From the NCBI RefSeq assembly GCF_036010325.1, contig NZ_CP108549.1, positions 496,001-560,000 on the forward strand: DNA of 64,000 bases, read 5' to 3'. Below are positions 26,292-35,244 of the stretch, one piece after another. The stretch's first letter is position 1. Each line of letters begins with the position of its first letter. Source of the DNA: Streptomyces sp. NBC_01210 (lineage in GTDB: Bacteria; Actinomycetota; Actinomycetes; Streptomycetales; Streptomycetaceae). Below the pieces are notes generated by a model. It had not been told where the DNA came from. It saw nothing but the letters and a program-made list of their open reading frames with translations, and searched no databases. The translations under genes were made by a program, and so were the position numbers.

Positions 26292-26684
26292 ATGAACGAC
26301 AGTGTGTACGTGGGCAAGGCAGGCCGAGACGCGGCGATGGACCGAGGATGGCTGCTGGGACACTTCAAGGACACGGGCGATCCACGGCACAGCGAGGCCG
26401 TTGAGATCAAGTGGGGTGTTCACCCGCGCGGTGACGAGCGTGCCCAGTGGGTGACGGGTGAGGCGCGTACGGCTCTGCTCGTCCTGATCAGTGGCCAGTT
26501 CCGCGTTGATCTGCCTGGTCGCAGCGTGCTCCTGACCGAACAAGGCGACTACGTCGTGTGGGGCCGAGATGTGGAGCACTCCTGGTACGCGGAGGAAGAA
26601 TCTGTCGTGATCACAGTCCGCTGGCCTTCCGTTCCCGGCTACCGAGCCCCTGATGAGAAGAGTCAGGCCCGGTCTTCCGCCTGA
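26292..26684 (+). CDS. cupin-like protein (often mislabelled signal peptidase I)
   Basis: A 130-residue single-domain protein with a cupin-like beta barrel: AVEIKWGVHPRGDERAQWVT, then LLVLISGQFRVDLPGRSVLL and DYVVWGRDVEHSWYAEEESV, ending VITVRWPSVPGY. Two His residues (GVHPRGDE and VEHSWYAE) could bind a metal. As I recall, similar Streptomyces proteins are labelled signal peptidase I, but there is no membrane segment or Ser/Lys dyad. ATG at 26292; no strong ribosome-binding site. Its role is unknown. Confidence 0.8.
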   Translation: MNDSVYVGKAGRDAAMDRGWLLGHFKDTGDPRHSEAVEIKWGVHPRGDERAQWVTGEARTALLVLISGQFRVDLPGRSVLLTEQGDYVVWGRDVEHSWYAEEESVVITVRWPSVPGYRAPDEKSQARSSA

Positions 26685-26710
26685 CGCCCTCGGCGGCCTC
26701 CTCACGCCCA

Positions 26711-27100
26711 TCACCCCGTGATCCCCAATGGGCTGTTCCACCGTTCGGCGATGGTGGCCGCACGGGCGAAGTGGGTGGCAGCCTCGTCGTCGCGGCCGAC
26801 TAGCCTCGCGAGTTCGCCGAGCGTGTACGCGACCGGCCGGATGGCCAACGTGAAACCCGAGGAGGGCGGCGGTGCGTCGCGGTAGGGCAGCAGTGACGCG
26901 TACAGCTCCTCGGCGCCCTTCTTCTCGCCGATCCCGACCATCGCCATCGCGCGGAAGGTCGCGAGGACCTTGAAGAAGTAGTCCGTTCGGATCGGCCCGG
27001 CCTGTGCCAGGACCTGCCGGGCCTCGTCCAACCGGCCGGCGGCGGCCAGAGCCGCGGCGAGCAGGTCCTCGGTCAGCGGGCCGTAGGCGTCGCGAGCCAT
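26711..27100 (-). pseudogene. C-terminal TPR part of a broken BTAD/AfsR-type regulator
   Basis: The minus-strand frame reads MARDAYGPLTEDLLAAALAA, LDEARQVLAQAGPIRTDYFF and YTLGELARLVGRDDEAATHF, the C-terminal TPR region of a large BTAD regulator. It is out of frame with the ATPase part that precedes it at 27073-28055; several hundred codons between them are missing. The frame ends at 26711 with ERWNSPLGITG. Confidence 0.75.
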
Positions 27101-28055
27101 TGCCAGACAGCCCGATGCAATCGGAACCGCCCCGCGACCGCATCCTCGTGGACGAGGGGTTCGGCGCCGGATGTTCCGTCGCAGAGGAGGGGGGCCAAGG
27201 CGGCGGCCGACTCGGATGGGGGCGGGAGGGCGGCGGCGACGGTACGGAGGGCTTCGGCCCAGGCCCAGGCGGGCGGGGCGCCCTCGGTGTCGGTGTTGCG
27301 GCCGATCGCGACGAGCCATCCGTCACGGCGCAGGCGGTGCGCCAGCCGTTCCAGCAGCGCGGACTTGCCCAGACCCGCTTCTCCGGTGACCAGGGCGACA
27401 CCCGGGCCTGTCGTGAGCACCTGGTCGGCGGCAGTGGTGAGGAGCGCCAGCTCGGACTCACGGCCGACGAACAGGTCCGCGTCGGTGGTGGGTTGGGCGA
27501 GTGTGGCGGGTTGGCTGGGAACGGGTTGCGCGGGAAAGACCGACGGGCTCGGCGACTGATGCGGTGGGGTGTCCGTTGCGGCGTGGAGGACCGCTACGCG
27601 TTGGGTGAGGATGGCCTCTTCGAGTTCGGTCAGGGCGGGGCCGGGGTCGAGGCCGACCTCGTCGGCGAGGACCGCACGGGCCCGGCGGAGAGCGGCCAGC
27701 GCATCGGCCTGCCGGCCCACGGCCCAGAGCGCCAGGGCGTGGAGGCGCCAGCCTTCCTCACGCAACGGCTCGTCGCGGGTGAGCAGTTCGGCCTCGGGAA
27801 CGGTTCCGGAGACGTCGACGGAGCGCAGCCCTGCGGCGACGTGGAGCTCCCGGGCGACCTGCCGCAGCTCCTCCAGGCGCGCGGTCTCGGCGCGGGCCCA
27901 CGACTCGTCGGCCGTCTCCGCGTACGCCGGGCCCTGCCAGAGCGACAGCGCCTCCTCGAGGAGGCGCCTGGCGGTGCTCGGCTCGGGCTTGAGGATCTCG
28001 CGGGCGTCGCGGAGCAGCCGCTCGAAACGCCAGGCGTCGACCGCGTCGTCGAGGC
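27073..28055 (-). pseudogene. BTAD + ATPase part of a broken AfsR/SARP-type regulator
   Basis: From about 28055 the frame reads VDAWRFERLLRDAREILKPE, then WRLHALALWAVGRQADALAA (BTAD domain) and a Pro/Ser/Gln linker. The AAA-like module follows: LFVGRESELALLTTAADQVL and ALVTGEAGLGKSALLERLAH with Walker A GEAGLGKS. The N-terminal winged helix is missing: the sequence 5' of VDAWRF belongs to a hemerythrin gene on the other strand. The 3' end breaks off at LHRAVWQWL near 27100. The regulator has therefore lost its DNA-binding domain and most of its middle. Confidence 0.8.
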
Positions 28056-28443
28056 CGCCGCGACCCTGGCGAGGGCCGAGGCAGCCGTGCCCGCCTGGGA
28101 AACCGGGGCGGGAGAGACAGAGCGCGACCTGCTCGTGGCCGCTCTCACCGAGCACCGCGCGGTCCTTGTGGAGCACCTCGACGACGAGGAGGAGTCGCTG
28201 CTCCCGCTCGCCGAACGGCACTTGTCCGCGCGGGAGTGGAACGCGCTGGGTGATCACTTCATGGCGAGCACACCCAAACCCAAGCTGCTGTTCTTCCTCG
28301 GCATGGTCCTCGAGGAAGCCGATCGGACCGAGCGCTCGATGATCCTCGGCCCCCTGCCGCTCCCCGCCCGCCTGCTCTGGTACGCCGTCGGCCGCCCTCA
28401 GTACTGCCCGCAAGATCCGCCGCATCCGCCACGTCCGCCGCTG
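28046..28443 (+). pseudogene. hemerythrin-domain protein, 5'-truncated and frameshifted
   Basis: The plus strand reads VAALTEHRAVLVEHLDDEEE, SLLPLAERHLSAREWNALGD and LLWYAVGRPQY, the C-terminal half of an actinobacterial hemerythrin-like protein with its HxxxE iron-ligand motif (HLDDEEE). The 5' end is fused head to head with the broken BTAD gene near 28050. A frameshift near 28400 splits the expected basic tail (ARKIRRIRHVRR-stop at 28443). Confidence 0.7.
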
Positions 28444-28548
28444 AAGGCCCTACAAGAGGCATTACAGAGCGTACCAGTCGGAGCTGGCGCGCCCCATGGC
28501 GATCACCTCGGCTCACACCATTCCGTTCCTTCTCCCCGGAGATCTGCA

Positions 28549-28938
28549 ATGAACCTGAAGCACCTCGCCACCGGCCTCGCCGCCTTGGGCGGCGCATTCA
28601 TCGTCAAGGGCGTGCGTGACATCGCGACCGGCCTGGTCGTTTTCGCGCTCCTCCTGTCCGGGCACCGCAGGGCGCTGGGCTGGGCGATGCTGGCGATAAC
28701 CTTCGCTCCGGCCGGCGACATGATGATCGTCCTGAGCAATGACGGATCACCCAGCACCGCGTACGGGGTCCACGGCCTCACCGCCGCCGCGGTGGCGGTG
28801 ACCGCCGGTCTGCTCCTGCACGAGCGCCCGCTCCCGGCGAGCACCCCTGGGTTCGCCGAACCGGCCTCACACCCTGCGGTGGGAGCGGGACCCGGTCGCG
28901 CTTTCGGTGGCCTTCCGTGGCTCCGGCGCGGAAGGTGA
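28549..28938 (+). CDS. DUF4267 membrane protein with internal deletion
   Basis: A 129-residue membrane protein. It reads MNLKHLATGLAALGGAFIVK, GVRDIATGLVVFALLLSGHR, LGWAMLAITFAPAGDMMIVL and TAYGVHGLTAAAVAVTAGLL, which is the DUF4267 pattern. Family members have about 25 more residues between the first helix and VKGVRD, so an in-frame deletion is likely, perhaps removing part of the first extracellular loop. GGAG eight bases before ATG supports the start. The C-terminal tail overlaps the end of the convergent membrane-protein gene by 72 bases. Confidence 0.75.
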   Translation: MNLKHLATGLAALGGAFIVKGVRDIATGLVVFALLLSGHRRALGWAMLAITFAPAGDMMIVLSNDGSPSTAYGVHGLTAAAVAVTAGLLLHERPLPASTPGFAEPASHPAVGAGPGRAFGGLPWLRRGR

Positions 28939-29829
28939 TCCAGAACCACGCATCAAACGTCGCCCAAGTCCGACCCGTCCCCCGTCCGGCAGCACCGCCT
29001 CATCCCTGGGCGGACGCACTCGGAAGCGTCCGTGAAGCAGCCCCAACACGATTGCGGCCCCGATGGCAATCAGGTGCTCACGAGCGGCCAGATTGGGTTT
29101 GACGACCGACTCCAGCACCATGGAGCCACCGGTGAAAGCGAACAGAACAGGCGCCCGCCGGACCACCGCGAGGTAGGTGAACAGGCCCACCACCGCCGCA
29201 GACGGCCCCGTGTCAAGCACCTGCCCGATCTCAGGCGGCAGCCCCAGCCCCCACCACCCCGGACCGAGCGCAATCATCACCCGCACGCTGAGCGTGCCGG
29301 CCAGCGTCGTAGCGTACGCAACCACCAGAGTCCGGGTACGGCCCAGCGAAAGCTCGGCAAGCGCGAACGCGAGGAACAACTGCGTAATGCCCGCCCACAC
29401 CGGCAGATCCAGCGCAGGCACAAACAGCGACACAGGAGTCCGCAACAAGGCAAGAGGCAGCGGCAGGTCAGCACGCACCTCGCCGAGCAGGCGCACCACC
29501 ACCGCACCCCTCGGCGTCACGTGAATCGCGTGGAAGAAGATAACTGCGAACGTCGCCAGCAACGCCAACGAGACCCCGCCCAACCCCCGGCGCACAAGCC
29601 CCCGCACCGGCTCCACGACAACACCACGCCACTCCCCCAGCAGCGTGCCCCCCACAAAACGCACCAGCCAGCTCAACGCACCGTACAACCGCGCCCGGAC
29701 ACCCCCACGCGCCACGCCCGGCACCTCGTCGGCAACAGCCTCGCCCCCGCCGTCCCGGCCCCTCTCAAGAACGTCATGCCGAACACCCGTCCCACCGGAC
29801 ATCTGCCGACCAACCCCCCTCACGCTCAC
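28867..29829 (-). CDS. rhomboid-like integral membrane protein
   Basis: A 320-residue membrane protein with about six hydrophobic helices: LALLATFAVIFFHAIHV, ITQLFLAFALAELSL, TLVVAYATTLAGTLSV, SAAVVGLFTYLAVVRRAPVL, VLFAFTGGSMVLESVV and LIAIGAAIVLGLLHGRF. TGPSAAVVG resembles the rhomboid GxSG position (GPSA), but the catalytic His is uncertain, so it may be an inactive rhomboid-like protein. A long charged N-terminus and basic C-terminus face the cytoplasm. Start is uncertain over the first 60 residues. The 3' end overlaps the DUF4267 gene. Confidence 0.75.
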   Translation of the reverse strand: MSVRGVGRQMSGGTGVRHDVLERGRDGGGEAVADEVPGVARGGVRARLYGALSWLVRFVGGTLLGEWRGVVVEPVRGLVRRGLGGVSLALLATFAVIFFHAIHVTPRGAVVVRLLGEVRADLPLPLALLRTPVSLFVPALDLPVWAGITQLFLAFALAELSLGRTRTLVVAYATTLAGTLSVRVMIALGPGWWGLGLPPEIGQVLDTGPSAAVVGLFTYLAVVRRAPVLFAFTGGSMVLESVVKPNLAAREHLIAIGAAIVLGLLHGRFRVRPPRDEAVLPDGGRVGLGRRLMRGSGSPSAPEPRKATESATGSRSHRRV

Positions 29830-30028
29830 AGCGCCGAACGACCCTGCCCATCAGCGCATCGCTGTGGCCACGCACCTCCAGATCGTGCACCAAGTCGCAC
29901 AAGACCTGCACATGGGGGCCTTGGGGACGATCGGCTACATCTCTTCAACTCCCCGGTGTGGCCGAAAACATGCCTCAATCTCGCTCGTCCCGCGCATCGC
30001 CTGCACCGCCCTCCCGGCCACTCATAGC

Positions 30029-30889
30029 ATGGTCGCCTTACACGACCAGATTGCCGAGGATGCGGGTGAGGACTGGATGAAACGCGAGGCGTGGCGCCCG
30101 GACGCCATCGACACGAAGGTGCCCAGCGTGGCGCGTATGTACGACTACTACCTGGGGGGCGACGACAACTACCAGTCCGACCGTGAGGCCTGCGAGCAGT
30201 TGCTGGTTCAGGTTCCCAGCACGAAGACGCTGGCCGTCAACAACCGTCGTTTTCTGCAGCGTGTGGTACGTATGCTGGCCGCGGAGTACGGCGTGCGCCA
30301 GTTCATCGACCACGGCTCCGGTCTCCCGACCCAGGACAATGTCCATCAGGTCGCCCAGGCGGTCGATCCGGCCTCACGAGTGGTGTACGTCGACAACGAC
30401 CCGATCGTGCTGGCACACGGTCGAGCTCTGCTGGAAGAGAACGACCGCACCGCCGTCATCCAGGCCGACATGCGGGACACGGAAGTCATTTTCGGTCACG
30501 AGGAGACGACACGGCTGATCGACTTCAGCCAGCCGGTCGCTGCTCTGTTCGTGTCGGTGATGCACTGCATCCCGGACGAGTCCGACCCGGGCGCCCTCGT
30601 CCGTCGGGTTGCGGAACGTCTCGCGCCCGGAAGCTTCCTTGTCGTCTGCCAGCTCGTCAGCGACCGGCCGGAAATCCGGAAGTTCGTCACCGACTTCATG
30701 GCGGAAGCCACCGGAGGTCACTGGGGGCGCGTCCGCGAGGAACACGAGGTGGCGGAGTACCTCACCGGGCTGGAGATCTTGGAACCGGGCCTGGTGGAAG
30801 TGTCGACCTGGCGACCGGACTCCGACCTCGCGCCCGCCCAGCTGACCGATGAATGGATCGAGTGGGGCGGCGTCGCTCGGCTCCCTTAG
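30029..30889 (+). CDS. SAM-dependent methyltransferase, DUF574 family
   Basis: A 286-residue protein of the S-adenosyl methyltransferase PF04672 family, abundant in Streptomyces. It shows KVPSVARMYDYYLGGDDNYQ, the SAM-site segment FIDHGSGLPTQDNVHQVA, VVYVDNDPIVLAHGRALLEE and AALFVSVMHCIPDESDPGAL. Substrates are unknown. ATG at 30029 has no ribosome-binding site, so a leaderless mRNA is possible. A 14-bp-stem terminator separates it from the convergent XRE gene. Confidence 0.93.
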   Translation: MVALHDQIAEDAGEDWMKREAWRPDAIDTKVPSVARMYDYYLGGDDNYQSDREACEQLLVQVPSTKTLAVNNRRFLQRVVRMLAAEYGVRQFIDHGSGLPTQDNVHQVAQAVDPASRVVYVDNDPIVLAHGRALLEENDRTAVIQADMRDTEVIFGHEETTRLIDFSQPVAALFVSVMHCIPDESDPGALVRRVAERLAPGSFLVVCQLVSDRPEIRKFVTDFMAEATGGHWGRVREEHEVAEYLTGLEILEPGLVEVSTWRPDSDLAPAQLTDEWIEWGGVARLP

Positions 30890-30921
30890 CACCGGCGTCC
30901 AACTCGCCCTCCGCATCGACA

Positions 30922-30961
30922 GTTCCGGGTGGGATGCGCCTCGCGGGATCCCACCCGGAAC
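30922..30961. terminator. bidirectional terminator
   Basis: Perfect 14-base arms GTTCCGGGTGGGAT and ATCCCACCCGGAAC with a 12-base loop lie between the convergent methyltransferase and XRE genes. Confidence 0.9.
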
Positions 30962-30970
30962 GCTGCTGTG

Positions 30971-31873
30971 TCACGAGCCGGACAGGCGCTCCCGGATCAG
31001 CTCGATCGACTCCTTCGGAGTGAGGGCGCAGGCCCCGAGCCGGTCCAGCATGTCGCGGTACTGCTCGACGACCTGCGGTTTCTGGCTGAACGTGCTGTCA
31101 GTCAGGTGCTCGATGTAAACGGCGTCCTTGAGCTCGCCGAGTGCGAAGCGCAGATACGTCACGCCGGTGCCGACACCGGCCGAGGCGGTCACATCCAGCG
31201 GAGCGATCTGCAGAACCACACGGCGCTGCTCCATTATCGCGGCGAGATACTCGAGCTGCCCGCGCATCACCTCCGGTCCGCCGACCGTGCGCATCAGCAC
31301 GGACTCGTCGATCAGCACCCACAGACGGGGCGCGTCCGGCTGTTCGAGCTGCCTCTGCCGTTCCAGCCTGAGGTCCACCCGTCGCCCGACGTCGTGCGGA
31401 TAGAGGTGGGCGGGGCCGGAGCTGATGACCGCACGCGCGTACGCGGGCGTTTGCAGCAAGCCCGGTACATAGAACGGCTCGTAGGTACGGATGGTGGCCG
31501 CCGCCCCTTCCAGGGCGACCAGCGGAGCGAAGAAGTCGGACAGGACATCGCTGAACGAGCGCCACCAGTCCGGCCGACGTGACTGCTCCACCAGCCGCAG
31601 GAACTCAGCGACACGCTCCTCATCGCTCACCCCGTACAGGCTCAGCAGGGCCAGAGCGTCAGCGGGCTTGCAACCGTGCCGACCGAGCTCAATCCGGCTG
31701 GTCTTCGACCGGGAGAAGCCCAACCTGGTGTCGACGCCGGACGGGTCGAGTCCAGCGCTCATGCGCAGCTGGCGCAACTTGCCGCCCAGAATGAGTTTCA
31801 GGGCGGTCGGGTTGCTCTCAACCGCGCCCAGTGACTCGACGAACAACGACGGGCTCGGTACAGCTGCAGCCAT
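30971..31873 (-). CDS. XRE-family regulator with DUF5753 (Scr1/WhiJ type)
   Basis: A 300-residue regulator. An N-terminal XRE helix-turn-helix (LGGKLRQLRMSAGLDPSGVD, then GFSRSKTSRIELGRHGCKPA) is followed by the DUF5753 domain with EPFYVPGLLQTPAYARAVIS and GGPEVMRGQLEYLAAIMEQR, ending PKESIELIRERLSGS. Such proteins act with the small DUF397 protein encoded next to them, as in WhiJ systems that control development. ATG at 31873 is preferred (AGGAG six bases upstream). The DUF397 gene lies 89 bases upstream on the same strand. Confidence 0.93.
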   Translation of the reverse strand: MAAAVPSPSLFVESLGAVESNPTALKLILGGKLRQLRMSAGLDPSGVDTRLGFSRSKTSRIELGRHGCKPADALALLSLYGVSDEERVAEFLRLVEQSRRPDWWRSFSDVLSDFFAPLVALEGAAATIRTYEPFYVPGLLQTPAYARAVISSGPAHLYPHDVGRRVDLRLERQRQLEQPDAPRLWVLIDESVLMRTVGGPEVMRGQLEYLAAIMEQRRVVLQIAPLDVTASAGVGTGVTYLRFALGELKDAVYIEHLTDSTFSQKPQVVEQYRDMLDRLGACALTPKESIELIRERLSGS

Positions 31874-31962
31874 CGCGCGCTCCTGCGGATTATGAGAAGA
31901 CCACGACATTATCGAGCACAGCAGGAGCAAGCCAGGGGGAACCGGTCGGCCACCACTCCCTT

Positions 31963-32196
31963 TCAGCCAATCATGGAGTCGAAATCGCCGGCTCGGGCTC
32001 CCGCCAGGAAGGCAGCGATCTCCTCCCTGGTGTAGACGAGGGTCGGCCCATGCGGATCACGGGAGTTGCGCACGGCCACGTTCCCGTCCGGCAGAGCCGC
32101 CATCTCCACGCAGTTTCCCGTGGCGTTGCTGTAACTGCTCTTGATCCACGTCACCGAATTCAGCGCACCCACCTGTATGCCGTTGGAGAACTCCAT
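31963..32196 (-). CDS. DUF397 protein
   Basis: A 77-residue protein with the DUF397 signature WIKSSYSNATGNCVEMAALP, then GNVAVRNSRDPHGPTLVYTR and EEIAAFLAGARAGDF. DUF397 proteins are encoded beside DUF5753/XRE regulators and antagonise or assist them. Here it precedes such a gene by 89 bases on the same strand. A HATPase gene is divergent. A GGGAGGG run lies 13 bases before ATG. Confidence 0.93.
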   Translation of the reverse strand: MEFSNGIQVGALNSVTWIKSSYSNATGNCVEMAALPDGNVAVRNSRDPHGPTLVYTREEIAAFLAGARAGDFDSMIG

Positions 32197-32257
32197 GCCC
32201 GCCAGACCCTCCCCGCTCGTACATTAGTTCGCCCCGGAACCAGCCATGCAATCTCAG

Positions 32258-32269
32258 ATGCAATTGCAT
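32258..32269. promoter_or_regulatory. palindrome between DUF397 and HATPase genes
   Basis: ATGCAATTGCAT is a perfect 12-base palindrome, flanked by CTCAG repeats (CTCAGATGCAATTGCATTCTCAG is partly symmetric). It is a candidate site for the XRE regulator at 30971. Confidence 0.5.
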
Positions 32270-32350
32270 TCTCAGGGCGCGCTCGACAATACTCGTCCTT
32301 CATCGGCTGCCGCAGCATCGAACACCGAAGCCTGCAGGGGGACATGACCA

Positions 32351-32941
32351 GTGACGACTCACATGTCAGCCTCTTCGACGATGAGGTTCGAGCAAGAGGT
32401 GCCTCGTCGGTGTGACGGCCGCGAGGCGACACCGCTGCCCCAAGGCCTGTGTGCGGACTCAACGGACCTCGGCCACGACGAATGCTCCGGCCCCGGCCTG
32501 TTCGCCGCCTGCGGCCTGGACGGCCGGCCCCAGAACGCGCGTCAGTCACGGCAGTTCGTCACCATGACCCTGAACAGGTGGGCGTTGCAACCGCTTGTTC
32601 CCGATACGGAGCTGGTCGTCAGCGAACTCGTCACCAACGCCGTCCAGCACGCCTTGACCCACACTGCGGCGGACGCCGAGGGGTACCCCCTCTGGTTGGG
32701 CCTGTTCCGGCATCCCGGACATCTCGTCTGCGCCGTGGCCGATCCGAGCCCGGATCCGCCGCGCCCGCGCGACCCCGACACCTTGGCGCTCGGGGGCAGA
32801 GGGCTTGCACTGATCGACGCGCTGAGCGACACGTGGTCCTGGTCCCCGACGCTGCCGTACGGAAAGACCATCTGGGCGACGCTGCCCCTCCCCAGCCCCT
32901 TCCGTCCAAAGCCCCGCCCCCTGCCCCGGCGCCCCGCGTAG
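32351..32941 (+). CDS. ATP-binding regulatory protein (RsbW-like HATPase)
   Basis: A 196-residue protein with a GHKL ATPase domain of the anti-sigma type. Motifs are the N-box VVSELVTNAVQHAL and GGRGLALIDALSDTWSWSPT (G1), with VCAVADPSPDPP between. These proteins bind sigma or anti-anti-sigma factors, sometimes phosphorylating them. It begins at GTG 32351 or ATG 32363; the 40-residue N-terminus is Cys-rich. It is divergent from the DUF397/XRE pair, forming the trio commonly seen in Streptomyces. Confidence 0.9.
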   Translation: MTTHMSASSTMRFEQEVPRRCDGREATPLPQGLCADSTDLGHDECSGPGLFAACGLDGRPQNARQSRQFVTMTLNRWALQPLVPDTELVVSELVTNAVQHALTHTAADAEGYPLWLGLFRHPGHLVCAVADPSPDPPRPRDPDTLALGGRGLALIDALSDTWSWSPTLPYGKTIWATLPLPSPFRPKPRPLPRRPA

Positions 32942-33010
32942 CCGCGCAGCCAGCGCCGCATTCATGGCCGACAGCAGCGGCAGGGCGGCGGCGCTCGTGA
33001 CTCCAGACCC

Positions 33011-34744
33011 CTACGCCCGAGCGCCAACCTTGTGCAGGAAACGTCGCAGCTTGGTAAGCGGCCAAGTGTTGATGACGTCGTCCTTCGTCAGCCATCCACG
33101 CTGCGCCGTGCCCACTCCGTAGCGCATGTACGGCAGATGCGTGGTGGAGTGCGCGTCCGAGTTCACCGCGAACTTCACGCCGTACCGCTTCGCGCGCAGA
33201 ATGTCCTCGTCGCAGAGGTCGAGACGCTCCGGATGCGCGTTGATCTCCAGGGCGGTGCCCGTTCTCGCACAGGCTTCGAAGACCGCGTCGAAGTCGGCGT
33301 CCATGCCGGGGCGCTTACCTATCCGGCGAGTGGTGGGGTGGCCGATGATGGCAACGTTCGGGTTCTCGCAGGCACGTACGAGCCGACGGGTGAGCGCCTG
33401 TCGGCTCTGGTTGAAGTGTGAATGGACAGACGCCACGCACAGGTCGAAGCCCTCCAGGAAGTCGTCCGGCCAGTCGACCTCCCCTTCCGGGCCGATGTTG
33501 AGTTCTGTCCCGTGCAGAAGCCGCATCCCGTGGTGCTTCCGGTCGAGTTCGCGTACGCGCTCGCGCTGCGCGAGGATTTTCTCGTCGGTCATGCGCTGCA
33601 TATAGAGGTTCGGAGCGTGGTCGGTGATCGCGTAGTACGCGTAGCCGCGGTCGGCAGCGGCGGCGACCATGTCCTCCAGTGGGGCGAGGCCGTCGGTGAG
33701 GTCGGTGTGGGTGTGCAGGTCACCCCTGATGTCGTTCTCGGCCAGGAGGTCGGGGAGTTCGCCGCGCAGCCCTGCCGCGATCTCCCCCCGGTCCTCACGC
33801 AGGGGCGGCGGTATCCAGGGCAGGCCGAGCTTGACGTAGATGTCCTCCTCGGTGTCCGCGGTGATCCTCTCGCCGCTCTCGGCGTGGAAGAGCCCGTGCT
33901 CGGAGAGCTTGAGCTTGTGGCGTACCGCGATCTCGCGGGTGCGGATGTTGTGCGCCTTGGATCCGGTGAAGTACTGCAGTCCCGCTCCCCAGGATGCGGG
34001 CGGAAGGACCCGCAGATCCACCTGGAGGCCCTTGGTGGTACGGATGGACGTCTTCTTCTCCCCGTGCGCGATGACCTCGGCCGTGTCCGGAAGGTTGCTC
34101 AGGGCCTTCATGAACGGCGCCGACCGCTCCGCCGCCACCAGGATGTCGATGTCCCCGATCGTCTCCCTCATACGGCGCAGCGATCCCGCGTAGGTGCAGC
34201 GTTCACATCCGGGGATCCCGGACAGTTCGGAGACGATGTGCTCCGCGATGTCCATCGCGGCGCTGATGAGGATCCGGCCACCGCCGGCCTCCTGCATCAG
34301 GGAGATGCCGTGGAGGATGTTCTCCTCGGTCTTCTCACCGAAGCCCTTCAGGTCGCGCAGCGTCTCCTCGCGGATGGCGTCCAGCAGCTGGTCCACGGAG
34401 GTGATGCCCAGCTCCTCGTACAGGACCATGGCCTTCTTGGGCCCGAGCGTGGGGATGGTGATCAGTTCGCGGACGCCGACGGGGATCGATGCCCTGGTCT
34501 CCTCGATGGTGGCGACGTGACCGGACTGCAGATACTCGGCGATTTTGTCGGCGATCGATCTGCCCACGTTGGGGATGTCCCGCAGACCCTTGGCGTCGAG
34601 CTTCGAGACGTCCGCGTGGTAGCCGCCGACGGCACGGGCGGCCTTTTCGTAGGCACGCGCCTTGAAGGCATCCCCACCGCTGATCGCGATCAGGTCGGCG
34701 TACTCCTCCAGGAGTGATTCGACCTCCTCGTTGGCTCGGACCAT
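33011..34744 (-). CDS. polX: PolX-type DNA polymerase with PHP domain
   Basis: A 577-residue family X polymerase. Helix-hairpin-helix repeats (LRDIPNVGRSIADKIAEYLQ and ITIPTLGPKKAMVLYEELGI) precede the nucleotidyl-transferase core, seen as GSLRRMRETIGDIDILVAAE with the Asp pair. The C-terminal PHP domain begins DLHTHTDLTDGLAPLEDMVA and contains HGTELNIGPEG, HSHFNQ and VNSDAHST, the metal-binding His and Asp residues. It probably fills gaps and removes damaged 3' ends in base excision repair. ATG at 34744 (MVRANEEVESLLEEYADLIA) is chosen. It is monocistronic. Confidence 0.95.
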   Translation of the reverse strand: MVRANEEVESLLEEYADLIAISGGDAFKARAYEKAARAVGGYHADVSKLDAKGLRDIPNVGRSIADKIAEYLQSGHVATIEETRASIPVGVRELITIPTLGPKKAMVLYEELGITSVDQLLDAIREETLRDLKGFGEKTEENILHGISLMQEAGGGRILISAAMDIAEHIVSELSGIPGCERCTYAGSLRRMRETIGDIDILVAAERSAPFMKALSNLPDTAEVIAHGEKKTSIRTTKGLQVDLRVLPPASWGAGLQYFTGSKAHNIRTREIAVRHKLKLSEHGLFHAESGERITADTEEDIYVKLGLPWIPPPLREDRGEIAAGLRGELPDLLAENDIRGDLHTHTDLTDGLAPLEDMVAAAADRGYAYYAITDHAPNLYMQRMTDEKILAQRERVRELDRKHHGMRLLHGTELNIGPEGEVDWPDDFLEGFDLCVASVHSHFNQSRQALTRRLVRACENPNVAIIGHPTTRRIGKRPGMDADFDAVFEACARTGTALEINAHPERLDLCDEDILRAKRYGVKFAVNSDAHSTTHLPYMRYGVGTAQRGWLTKDDVINTWPLTKLRRFLHKVGARA

Positions 34745-35244
34745 ATCTTCATGGTGCTCCGATACCGCTGGACAGGCAGCTTCCGATGCTGTGCGCCGAG
34801 GGGCCCGGCCCTGGCCGGACCGCCGAGGCATCGTCACAGCGCCGACCGTCGCGGTGAGTGCCATGCAGCGCGGCGACCGGCAGGCCGCGGGCGCGGTCCG
34901 GACAGTGGACAGATCACGCCGAGTTTATGGACTGCTGCTTCGGATATCGCAACAGCCACATAAAACGGGTGACGCAAGCCAGTTATCATGAATGCCTTTG
35001 ATTACATGGTCATGATCCATCCAGGTCTGCTCAATCGAATCCAATGGAGCGGACTGCCATGGAAGTGGCGAAAATCCGATTGAGATGCTGCTACGGATTC
35101 CGTAGGCAAATGGGCGTTGACGTTGCGGTTTCCGCAAGGTTCCATGGCGCCTCGGGAGCAGGTTCTACCCATTGCACAGCCGCCCGGAGGCGATAGCGCT
35201 CCCGCTCGACACCCGTCGCACGAATCGATCGGAACCACCACTCC
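34745..35244. other. intergenic with an AT-rich island
   Basis: No gene recognised. About 34960-35110 is clearly less GC-rich than the rest of the window (for example ATGAATGCCTTTGATTACAT), and probably contains promoters for the permease and perhaps for polX. Three ATGs occur close together but open only short frames. Confidence 0.5.

Noticed and set aside
27004..28938. A 644-codon plus-strand frame spanning the BTAD relic
   Set aside because: Only its 28046-28400 part (hemerythrin) and its last 129 codons (DUF4267) are real protein; the rest is antisense to the regulator relic.
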